A stretch of 64,000 bases of DNA from contig JAOTOM010003665.1 in NCBI GenBank assembly GCA_034440615.1, positions 2,501 to 66,500 on the forward strand, read 5' to 3'. Below, piece by piece: positions 39,474-50,887 of the stretch. The stretch's first letter is position 1. The number at the start of each line of letters is the position of its first letter. The position numbers were made by a program, and so were the translations under genes. Under the pieces are notes generated by a model that saw nothing but the letters and a program-made list of their open reading frames with translations, did no database searches and had not been told where the DNA came from. The stretch comes from Ashinkailepas kermadecensis. Its lineage: Eukaryota > Arthropoda > Thecostraca > Neolepadidae.

Positions 39474-39899
39474 ATGGTCATCATCACTGCTCCTGCTGAC
39501 ACTGCGGGAGTAGCTCACTTCATGGTGATAATCACTGCTCCTGCTGACACTGCGGGAGTAGCTCAGTTCATGGTCATCATCACTGCTCCTGCTGACACTG
39601 CAGGAGTAGCTCAGTTCATGGTCGTCATCACTGCTCCTGCTGACACTGCGGGAGTAGCTCAGTTCATGGTCATCATCACTGCTCCTGCTGACACTGCGGG
39701 AGTAGCTCAGTTCATCGTTATCATCACTGCTCCTGCTGACACTGCGGGAGTAGCTCAGTTCATGGTGATCATCACTGCTCCTGCTGACACTGCGGGAGTA
39801 GCTCAGTTCATGGTGATCATCACTGCTCCTGCTGACACTGCGGGAGTAGCTCAGTTCATGGTGATCATCACTGCTCCTGCTGACACTGCGGGAGTAGCT
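39474..39899. repeat. 48-bp minisatellite, 9 units, open in one frame
   Basis: The unit is three times 16, so a + frame (39471-39944) reads MVIITAPADTAGVAQF repeats. Most differences between units fall in one codon (GTC/GTG/GTT ATC). No leader, splice or family evidence supports translation. Confidence 0.95.
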
Positions 39900-40120
39900 T
39901 ATGTGAGCAATGGGACCGAAACGAGCCCCCTCACGAAACCCTGAAAGAGATTGGTCAGTACATATTATGTTTTCCAGTCACCTGAGACTGCCTGTCATTC
40001 GCTCCTGAAGGTGTCTGGGGAGGAAGGGAGGAGTGAAGGAGAAGTATGAAGAGGAGGAAGCGGAGGCGGTGGCGAAGATGGAGACGGTGTCGGAGGCAGA
40101 GGTGGAGGCGGATGAGAAAA

Positions 40121-40507
40121 GGGAGGGGAGAGGAGGAGGAGGAGGGTGGATAATATGCAGGTTATGAAGGCAGCAAGGAGGGGAGAGGAGGAGGAGGAGG
40201 GTGGATAATATGCAGGTTATGAAGGCAGCAAGGAGGGGAGAGGAGGAGGAGGAGGGTGGATAATATGCAGGTTGTGAAGGCAGCAAGGAGGGGAGAGGAG
40301 GAGGAGGAGGGTGGATAATATGCAGGTTGTGAAGGCAGCAAGGAGGGGAGAGGAGGAGGAGGAGGGTGGATAATATGCAGGTTATGAAGGCAGCAAGGAG
40401 GGGAGAGGAGGAGGAGGAGGGTGGATAATATGCAGGTTATGAAGGCAGCAAGGAGGGGAGAGGAGGAGGAGGAGGGTGGATAATATGCAGGTTATGAAGG
40501 CAGCAAG
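40121..40507. repeat. 55-bp purine-rich minisatellite, 7 units
   Basis: The unit contains GGGAGGGGAGAGGAGGAGGA, GGAGGGTGGATAATATGCAG and GTTATGAAGGCAGCAA. Units are nearly identical, which indicates recent homogenisation. Confidence 0.97.
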
Positions 40508-42554
40508 GGCATGAGGGTCAGTCCTGCTTCGGGCGTGAACCACATGATTATCTGATGGTCAGGTAGGGTCTGTGCCAGAGTCTGATAGTCTACCAAGATT
40601 CGGAGAGTGAACCACGGGGTGGTCTGATGGTCAAGTTGGGTTCGTTCGAAGACCGGAGAATCGACTAGGGTCTGATCTGGTAGCCTGGGTCATGGTGGCA
40701 GTCGCGATCTGTGGGTCGTCCGACCCTCGGCCGGGGTCTGAGGGTCGGCCAGGGTATCAGGTGGTGGCCTGAGCCAGTCTGACGTCCCGTTTCCTCTGAC
40801 TGCGGTATCTGGCGGTGGACCACTATCAGCGGCCTCCTGTTTGGTGGCGGCTTAGACCGTCCAATTGCGGTGCGCCGCCACGATAGCGGCGACGGGTCAT
40901 AATAAAAAATGCAAAGTTAAATCCTTCAACTGCATTCTTATCTTAATTAGTCCACGCCGCCGGTGCAATTTCACGATAAACCGTGCATAATCGTAACAAG
41001 GACCCGCGGGCGGGAGTTTTGTGCCGGTGGACGCTGTGTTGGTTAAGGTTGGAACTGGTGGGTTCGTTGTGACCAGACTGCCCGCCGGCGCCGTGCGGCC
41101 AGGGTCTGGTGTTGTCCGCCGGTCACGGTGGCCCGTGTGGTGCTGTCCGCTGTCCGCTGGTCACGGTGGCCTGTGCGGTGTTGTCCGCTGGCCACGGTGG
41201 CCTGTGTGGTGTTGTCCGCTGGTCACGGTGGCCTGTGTGGTGTTGTCCGCTGGTCACGGTGGCCTGTGTGGTGTTGTCCGCTGGCTACGGTGGCCTGTGC
41301 GGTGTTGTCCGCTGGCCACGGTGGCCTGTGTGGTGTTGTCCGCTGGCTACGGTGGCCTGTGCGGTGTTGTCCGCTGGCCACGGTGGCCTGTGCGGTGTTG
41401 TCCGCTGGCCACGGTGGCCTGTGCGGTGTTGTCCGCTGGCCACGGTGGCCTGTGTGGTGTTGTCCGCTGGCTACGGTGGCCTGTGCGGTGTTGTCCGCTG
41501 GCCACGGTGGCTGGGCTAGATAGAGGTCACGTGACGCCGGCCATGCCGACAAAGTGGACTGGGTTGCGTGCCTCAACGGTGAAATGCGCGTTTTTCCTCG
41601 GCTTCCTCCTCACAACACGTCCAAATTGTACTCTAATTATCCTTTGTTTGTAACAAGCAATTTAGCGCAGCGCGACGGCGCGTTCCGCTGAAAACCGAAA
41701 TAAAAGGAGATTATTGCGTATGTTCAGTGTTGATAACTTTTACTCTCCACGCCACTATTGTTAACCAAATCCCAGCACAAAAGCTGACAGCGCGTATTTC
41801 ACGTGTTGCATCGAATGGTCTGCGTATGCTTGTTTAGACTCCAATTTTCTGGGAATGGGTAGGTCGATGTGATGCTAACTCAATCAATGTCATCTGATTT
41901 CGCCAAATGTCGTCTACATGCGTGCTTGGAGTTAATAATTATCCGGGCAGCAGTAGTCAACTAGCCATGCTATTTGTCATCGCAAAACATCGCCAGCATA
42001 AATCGCTCGTTCCCATGATTTTCTTACCGTGAAATGTCCATCATACCTCTAAATTCGGGTTGGACTGACGTCTACAAATCAGGAAGTCTGGGATTTCCTG
42101 ACTCGTACTTGGAGAAATAATAGTTGGTAGCAACCCAAGGTTATGATCGTTGCTTCACAGTCGTTCTCGTTACAGCCTGACATCAAGCTGTTCTTGCCTG
42201 TCACCAATGCTGTTCAGTTACGCATACATTCCAGAACTGATGCTATTCCATAACTGGTACCGTCTACATGTACAACGTTGTATGTGTGTGTGTGCACTGC
42301 ATTCGTCCTATCTTAGCTAACAAATCCACACACCATACTCCCACTCATTGCCAAATCAACCGGAGTGTTCTCGACGAAACTACTTCCGGCATCAAGTAAG
42401 GGCTAATTTTGTCATAAACAGTCAACTCACCTGCAACTGCACCAGTGCAGAATGTTGTATATACTGATTAGCAGCAGCAGCAGCAGACAAAGCGGCAGTT
42501 GAATTGGAAAATAACCTGGGTGAAATTACAGTGAAGTCTGATGTGAAACAGGTG
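40508..42554. other. no gene seen outside the 31-bp array
   Basis: Unique flanks. 41514-42554 is AT-balanced with only short frames. Confidence 0.5.
41116..41513. repeat. 31-bp minisatellite, about 12 units
   Basis: The unit is TCCGCTGGCCACGGTGGCCT + GTGCGGTGTTG. GGCCACGGTGGCC is nearly self-complementary. Confidence 0.97.
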
Positions 42555-43212
42555 GGAGTCGGTGCATTCGCCAGTGCCGAGGAAGTCCCACGTGGGACAG
42601 GTGGGAGAGTCATCACGTTGGTCAGTGCCAAGGAAGTCCCATGTGGGACTGGTGGGAGAGTCGTTACGTTGGCCAGTGCCGAGGAAGTCCCATGTGGGAG
42701 AGGTGGGAGAGTCGTCACGTTGGCCAGTGCCCAGGAAGTCCCATGTGTGGCGGGTGGGAGTCGGTGCGTTGGTGTACTGGGATCCCATGTGTGGCGGGTG
42801 GAAGTTGGTACGTTGGCTAGAACTGAGGAGGTCCCATGTGTGGCGGGTGGGAGTCGGTACGTTGGCTAGTACTGAGGAGGTCCCATGTGTGGCGGGTGGG
42901 AGTCGGTACGTTGGCTAGTACTGAGGAGGTCCCATGTGTGGCGGGTGGGAGTCGGTACGTTGGCTAGTACTGAGGAAGTCCCATGTGTGGCGGGTGGGAG
43001 TCGGTGCGTTGGCTAGTACTGAGGAGGTCCCATGTGTGGCGGGTGGGAGTCGGTACGTTGGCTAGTACTGAGGAGGTCCCATGTGTGGCGAGTGGGAGTC
43101 GGTACGTTGGCTAGTACTGAGGAGGTCCCAATGCGCCCTGACCCCCCCCCCCGAGGAGGTCCCATGTGTGGCGTGTGGGAGTCGGTATGTCGGCTAGTAC
43201 TGAGGAGGTCCC
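42555..43212. repeat. 49-51-bp minisatellite, about 12 units, two subfamilies
   Basis: Early units carry GTGGGAC(T)GGTGGGAGAGTC. Later ones carry GAGGAGGTCCCATGTGTGGC, GGGTGGGAGTCGGTACGTTG and GCTAGTACT. A C-run insertion lies at about 43142. Confidence 0.95.
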
Positions 43213-43435
43213 AGACCGCTTGCCATCGTCCACACGGCCGGCTCGACCTGTCGACACTCTCGAGTCCGACCTGTGGCCATGACCTGTGTAATGACGCACC
43301 AACACAGCAGCGGGTGGCAGATCCAGCAGAGCCACAGCCACAGGTGGCTGTGGCTCTGGTGGCGGCGTCACGCCACCGCCGCAGACGTATGGCCAGTGAC
43401 CGCAGCCGGATGGGGTCACTCGGCCGAGGCCATGT

Positions 43436-43740
43436 CACGACATCACCTGTGTGTCACGACATCACCTGTGTGTCACGACATCACCTGTGTGTTACGACAT
43501 CACCTGTGTGTCACGACATCACCTGTGTGTCACGACGCCACCTGTGTGTCACGACATCACCTGTGTGTCACGACATCACCTGTGTGTCACGACATCACCT
43601 GTGTGTCACGACATCACCTGTGTGTCACGACATCACCTGTGTGTCACGACATCACCTGTGTGTCACGACATCACCTGTGTGTCACGACATCACCTGTGTG
43701 TCACGACGCCACCTGTGTGTCACGACGCCATCTGTGTGTC
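43436..43740. repeat. 19-bp minisatellite, 16 units
   Basis: The unit is CACGACATCACCTGTGTGT with GCC variants. Confidence 0.97.
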
Positions 43741-43847
43741 GCGACATGAGTCAGGTCCGAAATACTGCGAGGGAAATCGAGTTGCTATGCTCCGTCTCTC
43801 GTCACTTCACCAGTATTCTTGATTCATTACAGGCTGTATATATGCGC

Positions 43848-43874
43848 ATATATATATATATATATATGTATATG
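43848..43874. repeat. TA microsatellite
   Basis: A short (TA)n tract with one G. Confidence 0.95.
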
Positions 43875-45039
43875 CAATTGAGTCCGACAATTCGTAATCA
43901 ATGTAATGCATTAACCGCGTTTTGTCGGCCAGCATGCAGCATGCACGAGCCAGCTATTGAGGACGCACACCGCTGTTGCCGGTTGGTTCGGTCAGGTGTT
44001 CGGGTTCCGCGTCACCAAAGTCGTCACGCAGGGCCCTTTTCTGGCTCGCCCGTTTTGTTCACCACTGCCTAGTTTGGCTATGTGTGATATTTCATGTGCC
44101 GGGTTCACCGAGTCTTAGGGAATACCGCATCAGCACTAAAGAACGTAAAATAGTTATTTTTTTCCTTGCGCACTCGCTGTGACACACAGCACATGGAGAC
44201 ATAATTTCCTGGTGCACTGTGTGCAGTCATGAAGGTGAAACTCGAGTATCGGTGTTGTTTTATATACTATTGAGGGGCAAGTGCCCACTCAATGTTGGCT
44301 TTGCCCCTCCCCCCATTAATTTCGGCTTTTAACATGGCACCCTGTGGAGTGTGCCCCCAATCCATTTAGGCCCGCCCATTGCCTTCAGATATTGTATCCC
44401 CATACCCAGTAATTTTCAGAAGTTAACGCCTCGAGTGACCAGAAGCGGGCTTTATGTCCCTGCTGATCATCTATATCTAACATGATTCATCAAACCAGCC
44501 AACTTTCGATCATCCTGCTTTCTGTTGCTATATATGTAGCGCATGGGAATACAACCCTGGCTGTCTACCTCGGTCATTTCAAACGGCAATATATATTTAT
44601 GTCGTTCGAAGTGTCTTTATCATGGTCTTTCAACATCCAATAGGCAATTGCGAGCATTCTACACCACAGACAGAGACAGAGACAGACAATCTGGGCCATT
44701 TCAGCCGCATCACCGACTGCCCGGACCATTTCACCCGTCACCGATCACCTTGGCCATTCCATGCATCACCGAGTGCTTGGGGTATTTCACACCACACCGA
44801 TTGGCCGGGCCATTCCACAGTGGAGCGGTGGCTGGACCGTCGCGTGCTCGGGAGACCCATGTCCGCTGAAGTCACAAATGAAGACCTGCCGGTGAGATGG
44901 TCGCGCGCTGACCACTCGGGCGATGTCCGCTGCAGCCGCGGCCGGCTCAGTTTATCGCCGATAAAGCGCCGCGCATCGCCGAGCTCGTCTCGCCTAACAG
45001 CATCAATGGGCACGAGAGTCCGAGTGGGTGGGGAACAGC
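43875..45039. other. no gene seen
   Basis: Unique sequence apart from the hAT fragment at 44250. Overlapping frames near 44620-45050 have no recognised domain. Confidence 0.5.
44250..44440 (+). mobile_element. fragment of the same hAT-like family (left end)
   Basis: GGTGTTGTTTTATATACTA, GAGGGGCAAGTGCCC, TCAATGTTGGCTTTGCCCC, then TGGAGTGTGCCCCCAATCC and TAATTTTCAGAAGTTAACGCC match the copy at 2624-2812 in order over about 180 bp. The CAG tip is eroded. Confidence 0.65.
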
Positions 45040-45212
45040 GGACGGTGTAGTTCTACCCGCGGGCCTGGCAGTGGGGAACAGCGGATAGTCTAGTTCTACC
45101 CGCGGGCCTGGCAGTGGGGAAGAGCAGGCAGTGCAGTTCTGCCTGCGGGCCTGGCGGTGGGGAAGAGCAGGCAGTGCAGTTCTGCCTGCGGGCCTGGCGG
45201 TGGGGAAGGGCG
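45040..45212. repeat. 46-47-bp tandem repeat, about 3.7 units
   Basis: The unit contains TAGTTCTACCCGCGGGCCTG, GCAGTGGGGAACAGCGG and related forms. Confidence 0.9.
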
Positions 45213-46660
45213 GTAGTGTGTCCACCAGCGGGCTGTGCTCCGGCCGTGTTACGGTCGTGTTCCGGCAGTGTTCCCGGCCGTGTTCCGGCCGTGTTGCGGT
45301 CGTGTGGACTTGGCCGCGGGCCGGCGTGCTCGGGCCGTGCGCACTGGGCACGAGGTGAGCTGGCTGACGAACCAGCGGAGGCAGGCGGCGCCGCGGCCGC
45401 GCCGCCGCTCCAGGTGTGACGCGAGCGTGCCGTGCCTCTGGCGCGCGGCTGGCTGCGCCGGCAGCAGCGGCGCGCCAGTGAGCCGCGACGACGTGGTCGC
45501 CGCAGTCGGCTCGTCACCGTGTCACCGCCGCGCGCCGATGGATCACGTCGGCTGACGCGCTGTTTTCTCACATGACCGCGATACGATCGCGCCGGCCGGC
45601 CGTCGCCTCCTTAGAATGCAGGCCGGCGCGGCGCGTTTTGACAAAGTGGCCGGCCGACAAACCTGCCTGTCGCCGCCCGCCGATTGACAGGCGAAATTTA
45701 CGTTGCGACCGAATACAGATTTGCCCGACCAGGTGATAAGGGGTGAACTTTTAAAGTGCGAACGCCTGCACGGCAGCTTTGTAGTGGCCGGCGCGGGGCA
45801 GCGGTCGGGTGATGCGGGGGCCACTGCTGGCAGGACAATGGGTGCGCGCGCCCAGACCGGGGCGCCGATCAGCGAATTTAGTGGCCGATCATATCGCGTC
45901 ATCGGCGGCGCGGCGCGGCAGACGGCGCGGCCGTGCCTGCAGCCCGTGTCACCGACTGATCGTCACCATCCAAAATCACGCGCTCTCGTTCACCGCCTCG
46001 GCGAGTCGGCGTCGGCGGGCTGACCACTCGGCGAGTCGACGTCGGCGCGGTGAGCGCACACGCCGGCGCAGCGCCCGCCGCCGCGTGAGTGTGCCGGCGC
46101 GTTTCGTGCGCTGACGACGACAGATAGCACGGGTGGAGCCGACAGGCGATACGGCGTATTTGTAAACAGTACAAATTGCGGCCGGTGCCGCCTGCGATGA
46201 CGGCGATACGGGCCACTTCAGAGCGGCCGGTGGCGTCGCGCGCACGGCCGCCGCCGCCGCCGCCGCTGCCGCTGATGATATCGTCGCCGCCGCCCGCGCC
46301 CTTCCAGTGATGAGCGGCGGCGCGCCCACCTGTCGCCGCCGCCGCCGCCGCCGCCGCCGCCCGTGTTGACGACAAAGGCGGCCCGATCGACGGCGCGCCG
46401 GCTCGCGCCGGCTTCGCGCGAACCTCGCCAATCGCGGGATGACTGGCGCAGGCCCCGCCCCGCGACACCCCGGCGCGAGTCGTTTGGGCTGTTGTTGCGG
46501 CGAGGTCGTATGGCTGGTGGCTGACACCGCCACAGGTGGCGGCGGCGGCGCGGCGGCCCGCTGCCAACTCATGAAGCCGCCATGTTGCCACTCCCCCCCC
46601 CCCCTCTCTCTTCTAACCTGCTAACGGCGCGACCGACCGGAAGCCATTCGCTTCTAGCGA
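45213..46660. other. CpG-rich unique block, possible promoter-type island
   Basis: The sequence is GC-rich with frequent CG dinucleotides and (GCC)n runs at about 46250-46270 and 46328-46362. It is largely non-repetitive, unlike its neighbours. Open frames on both strands reflect composition. It lies about 4 kb upstream of the aristaless coding exon, so it could hold its promoter, but no exon or TATA/initiator signal was identified. Confidence 0.35.
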
Positions 46661-46894
46661 CGCCTGGGAAATAAAACCATCGGTTCCGCCAGGAGAAAAC
46701 GCAATTGTTGTAATTGTTGTAATTGTTTTAGAGCATTGCCGGGCCAATGCCGACACTAAGCTGTTTAGAGGGCTGTCACGCGCTGAAGACAGCTGTTTGT
46801 CAAACCGGTGGTGATGGTCAGCTGTCCGTCAAAATATTGACGGCACCCAGTCACCTGTTACACAGGTGGTGATACCTGGCTGCTTGTAAAAATA

Positions 46895-47223
46895 GTGGTG
46901 ATGCTCAGACGTTGGTCCGGATGGTGGTGATGCTCAGACGTTGGTCAGGGTGGTGGTGATGCTCAGACGTTGTTCAGGGTGGTGGCGATGCTCAGACGTT
47001 GGTCAGGGTGGTGGCGATGCTCAGACGTTGGTCCGGGTGGTGGTGATGCTCAGACGTTGGTCAGGGTGGTGGTGATGCTCAGACGTTGGTCAGGGTGGTG
47101 GCGATGCTCAGACGTTGGTCAGGGTGGTGGCGATGCTCAGACGTTGGTCAGGGTGGTGGCGATGCTCAGACGTTGGTCAGGGTGGTGGTGATGCTCAGAC
47201 GTTGGTCAGGGCGGTGGCGATGC
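46895..47223. repeat. 29-bp minisatellite, about 11 units
   Basis: The unit is GATGCTCAGACGTTGGTCAG + GGTGGTGGT. Confidence 0.97.
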
Positions 47224-47435
47224 TCGGTCGCATGAGTGGAGCTTCATCAGATGAATATGAGCCGCTACAAGCGTCGACTGGGCAGTTCTACAGCATTGAG
47301 AAGCCTGACACAATGGGGCTTCCTGTGAAGTCGCAGAACACCCAGGCCAGCCTCTTTTGGTGGAGTAATGTTTGTCTGCAGAAAGACGGCAAACCCACCA
47401 GAGGCTCAGCCGTTTGCCGGAATATCGGTGAGAGC

Positions 47436-48143
47436 CAGGGGTGTCGATTTGTATCCTTTTGTGGGGGCCATGGCCCCACCAATGTTGATCTTGGCCCCCC
47501 CAATGCTGATTTGGGCCCCCCAATAACCTATGCTATTGTATGCTGATAAGAAAGCTGAAGGGGAAAAAAATGAAAAACACCATGCTAAGTAGAAACATTG
47601 ATGTTAACCAGCACATTTTGTACTGAAAAGAAACAGATTTGGATTAGATAGTGGACTGACCCTCCACCTTTTGCTGAAAAATGTACAATTGTGTGCAAAA
47701 ACAAACAAAATAGCTGGAATTCCCTCCACTGTGGAAGTACAGCTTACATCATAAAATGTTGAGATTAGCGATGCGGATGCATTTTAAACCAGATTGTCTG
47801 AAAGAAAATCTGCTAAGCAACTAAACAACAATTGCATGGTCATACTGATGTTTGTACACACCACCAATGGCAAAACCACATTAATTCCAAATTAATTAAC
47901 TGCTGCTCACATTCACATTAATTCACACTGCTCTTTTATTTATGTGACTTCGCCAGTTATTGGACGATTTTCCTTGTTGGTGAGGATGCTGAATAAATAT
48001 AAACATACACATCGTCGAATAAAAAATCAGAATTCCTGAGATCCGAAAATATAGTGGGCTAAATCCGATGAGTTTTTTTCGGGGGGGGCCTAGTGCGTCG
48101 GCACTTCGGCCCCCCCAATGTTTTTAAGAAATCGACACCCCTG
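47436..48143. mobile_element. complete hAT-type MITE (708 bp) with terminal repeats and target duplication
   Basis: The termini are CAGGGGTGTCGATTT and its exact inverted copy AAATCGACACCCCTG (15 bp). They are flanked by a perfect 8-bp direct repeat GTGAGAGC (47428-47435 and 48144-48151). CAGGG...CCCTG ends plus an 8-bp duplication are the hallmark of the hAT superfamily. Both subterminal regions carry runs of GGGGGCC/GGCCCCCC. The interior is AT-rich and has no transposase frame, so the copy is non-autonomous. Confidence 0.9.
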
Positions 48144-48363
48144 GTGAGAGCATGAGTGTGCTTCGATGAATTGATTGGGGACGGGGGCAATGACCTTCTT
48201 GATGGTCAAAGCTGCCTCGAAAGCCATTTTATCTAGCGTACGCCCATAGGCCTGGGTGGTTCGTTCGTTGGTTCGGTTTAGCTTCGATCTGAATGGATAG
48301 GCCAAATCAATTATTCAGGGGGCCAGTGCCCCCCTCCCTAAGCTTGTGCAGTGGCACCCAAGG

Positions 48364-48525
48364 GTGAGAGTCGATGAGGATGAGAGTCGAAATGAGGGAT
48401 GAGAGAGTCGATAAGAGTGAGAGTCGAGATAAGGATGAGAGAGTCGACAAGGGTGAGAGTCGATAAGGGTGAGAGTCGAGATAAGGATGAGAGAGTCGAC
48501 AATGGTGAGAGTCGATAAACCGTGG
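48364..48525. repeat. degenerate GAGAGTCGA(T/G)AAGG repeats
   Basis: A higher-order alternation of GTGAGAGTCGATAAGG and GATGAGAGAGTCGACAA words. Confidence 0.88.
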
Positions 48526-49680
48526 AGATGTCACTAAATGCTGGCAACCGTTCTTTGTGACGATCTCGGCATCTGGGTTAATAATGAAGTTTTCTATGCG
48601 AGCAGCACCCTCACACCCTCAAGCAACACCTTACCTGATTATCAGTTGCCAGTGAGGCTGCCACAATTAGGGTGACTAATGGTTCCGAATGAAGCCATTG
48701 CACGCTATTTGCTCTATTTGTTTTCAAATCAGAAGTAAATTATTCATTTTCGCCGTTATCTGAGATCATATCGTACAACTGCCATGAAAGCGGGATGACG
48801 GGTCCCAGAGTTAGCAGGCTGCCTTGGCCTCAGCCACTGTATGGCAATATACCATCATCATCATCACACCTCATTCAGCTCCACAAAAGCCGAGTGAAAG
48901 CAAATGGGTGGTCTGCTTTGAGAATGGGTGGAAATAATTACCGCCATGCAACACGAACGATACATGTCTCAATAATGAACTGTAAATTCATCTTCCTGTA
49001 ACTGGAAACTAGATTATGTGAACAGGGATAAAGAGAAAGGAGAAATGTGAGTCTTTCCCACGGTCAGACGACGATGGGACTACACGTGACAATGGGAGTG
49101 GCTGACGTAGTCGAGTGCACGAGTGTACCAGCGTACGTGTGTACGAGTGTGTGGGTGTCTCACATTACCGTATTACGAGCATCGTTTTAGCTCATTTCAT
49201 TAACTGCAGGTTATCTTAACTCCGCGGATGTCACTTTGTGACATTCATTTGGGGAAAATTGGTGTTCTTGATGCCATTTTTCTCTGGAGGGACGCCATCG
49301 GCTGAAAAACAACTCGTTGAGTGGGCGAAAGATAAACTAGAGCGTTCTGGAAGGGCGCCTCCATGGGCTCAATGGTTAAGCTTCGGTCTAACTTGTGGAG
49401 GAAAATCAATGATTTTTTTTTGTGGGGTGGGTGCAAATTAATGATTGGGGGCCAGTTTCACCCCTTAGCGCATACAAAGTAACACCCGTCATCTGCGGTA
49501 CCACCCATAGCACTCTTTTTTTAATATCGGATAAATGATTCTGTTCGCATCACTATCAGTGGTTACCAGGTAAGCACATGGTCAATACCTTTTCATATTA
49601 ATGAGCTCAAGTGCTAGACTCGATCGCAGTAGCTGATACATTATTATCTTCGCATGGTGCATGCTGTTATGCACGTCAAA

Positions 49681-49770
49681 TGGGCGCTGTATAACCAATG
49701 CAGTTGATGCGCCCTAAAACCCTGATGGGCGCTGTATAACCAATGCAGTTGATGCGCCCTAAAACCCTAA
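49681..49770. repeat. 45-bp tandem duplication with internal inverted repeat
   Basis: Two perfect or nearly perfect units begin TGGGCGCTGTATAACCAATG. GGGCGC and GCGCCC bracket an inner segment of about 21 bases in each. Confidence 0.93.
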
Positions 49771-49917
49771 TAACCACCAACTTATGCACGTCAATGTTTT
49801 CGTCACATATTGGAATCGGTGCAAATGGGTCGGAGCTGTACATACTTAAGAACCAATGACCTCACCAAGCCTGACTTCATGGCTACCCCTGCCACAGTCT
49901 ACAGCACAGCTGTGGTG

Positions 49918-49967
49918 CATGTGATCTCATGTGATCTCATGTGACCTCATGTGATCTCATGTGACTT
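49918..49967. repeat. 10-bp tandem repeat
   Basis: CATGTGATCT and CATGTGACCT alternate about five times. Confidence 0.9.
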
Positions 49968-50315
49968 CCTCACCGGGTTCACTCTCCATCAGCGCCCAGA
50001 CATGACTACCTCCCGTGCAACGAGTGAATGGTAGGGGAAGGTGGATAGCATGACCGCTCCATCAAAATAAAAGCTTTAGCCTTTTGCAATCGGAATTCGA
50101 CGGCAAAGCCGTGCGATTTCGGTGAGCAGTATTTATTTTATATTGACTTGTTTTGATTACACGTTGCATTATGTTTTTCCTACGTTAATTTCGGAGATTG
50201 TATGGCCCCTCCAAAATTATTTCAATTGCTCAGCATTGTTTGTGCATAGCTTAACGGCCCGGCCCGTGGCGTGACAGCCGACATCGTCTCACTAACGCCA
50301 CACCCCTTCCCTCGG

Positions 50316-50447
50316 CAGTGTGTTGCTCCGTGACAGTACGGTGAGCTGACCTCGCCGCGCTCTCCGACAGATTACTCGGCGGCGCGGACTGCCACCAGTC
50401 CGGACTTCGCAGGCCGTCCGACCAGCCGACCGGCCACTCGTTCCCCG
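50316..50447 (+). other. 5' UTR or upstream coding extension of the aristaless exon, with candidate splice acceptors
   Basis: The exon A frame stays open upstream from 50447 back to TGA at 50331-50333. A pyrimidine-rich acceptor-like site (CCCTTCCCTCGGCAG) has its AG at 50317-50318, and a second (GCTCTCCGACAG) ends at 50370. If the first is used, the in-frame TGA makes the segment 5' UTR. If the second is used, about 26 extra codons could join an upstream coding exon. A genomic transcription start is equally possible. RNA evidence is needed to choose. Confidence 0.4.
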
Positions 50448-50887
50448 ATGGGCGTGTCAGAGCGGCCAGCCCCGCCCCAGGGCCTCGACGCGTCGCCGCC
50501 GCCCAAGGACGCGTCGCAGCCGCTGCGCGTGCGAGCCGACATGACCTCGGCGGCCGAGGCGACCGATGCCGAGCGCGGCGTGCGCGGCGACCTGCGCGGC
50601 GACCTGCGCGGCGACCTGCCCGGCGACCTGCGCGGCGACCTGCGCGAGTCGGCCGCCAGCGACGAGGACAGGCCGATCGACGTGGAAGGCGAGGGCGATG
50701 AGGAGGAGGAGACTGCGGCGGGCGCCGAGAGCGCCGAGGGCGCCACCGGCGCCGGCGACGTCGAAATGGACGCCGAGTTCCCGCCCAAGCGGAAACAACG
50801 CCGCTACCGCACCACTTTCACGAGCTTCCAGCTGGAGGAGCTGGAGAAGGCCTTCTCCCGGACACACTACCCAGACGTGTTTACCAG
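50448..50887 (+). CDS. al: aristaless/Arx homeobox gene, first recognised coding exon
   Basis: The exon encodes a homeodomain transcription factor that would act in the nucleus. From the ATG at 50448 it gives 146 codons plus two bases. Residues 1-42 are Pro/Ala/Ser-rich. Residues about 46-65 are five RGDL/PGDL tetrapeptides. Residues about 71-105 are acidic and Glu/Ala/Gly-rich. A basic [10 protein letters not shown] stretch leads into homeodomain residues 1-31 (Q1, F8, L16, F20, H24-Y-P-D-V-F-T-R). The block through HYPDVFTR matches Drosophila Aristaless as I remember it, and Arx/Alx closely. The start MGVSE resembles the remembered fly start MGISE, which supports this ATG. The exon ends ACCAG|GTGAGC in phase 2, splitting the Arg31 codon, which exon B completes in frame. 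Reading on without splicing meets TGA at 50889. The frame is also open upstream to a TGA at 50331, with acceptor-like sites at 50318 and 50370, so a longer N-terminus cannot be excluded. Confidence 0.93.
50583..50642 (+). repeat. 12-bp coding minisatellite in aristaless exon
   Basis: Five in-frame 12-bp units (CGCGGCGACCTG, one with CCC for CGC) encode RGDL four times and PGDL once. The near identity at DNA level shows recent slippage or unequal exchange inside the coding exon. The product is nuclear, so the RGD triplets should not be read as integrin ligands. Confidence 0.9.

Larger units (their letters stand above)
48526..50315. other. no gene seen; flank upstream of aristaless
   Basis: Unique sequence with the small duplications at 49681 and 49918. 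There is no upstream coding exon that I can recognise. Confidence 0.45.

Noticed and set aside
43436..43740. CRISPR-like regular repeats
   Set aside because: Units are contiguous 19-mers with no unique spacers, and the genome is eukaryotic.
43032..44072. 346-codon + frame
   Set aside because: Runs through two unrelated minisatellites (49-bp and 19-bp) by chance.
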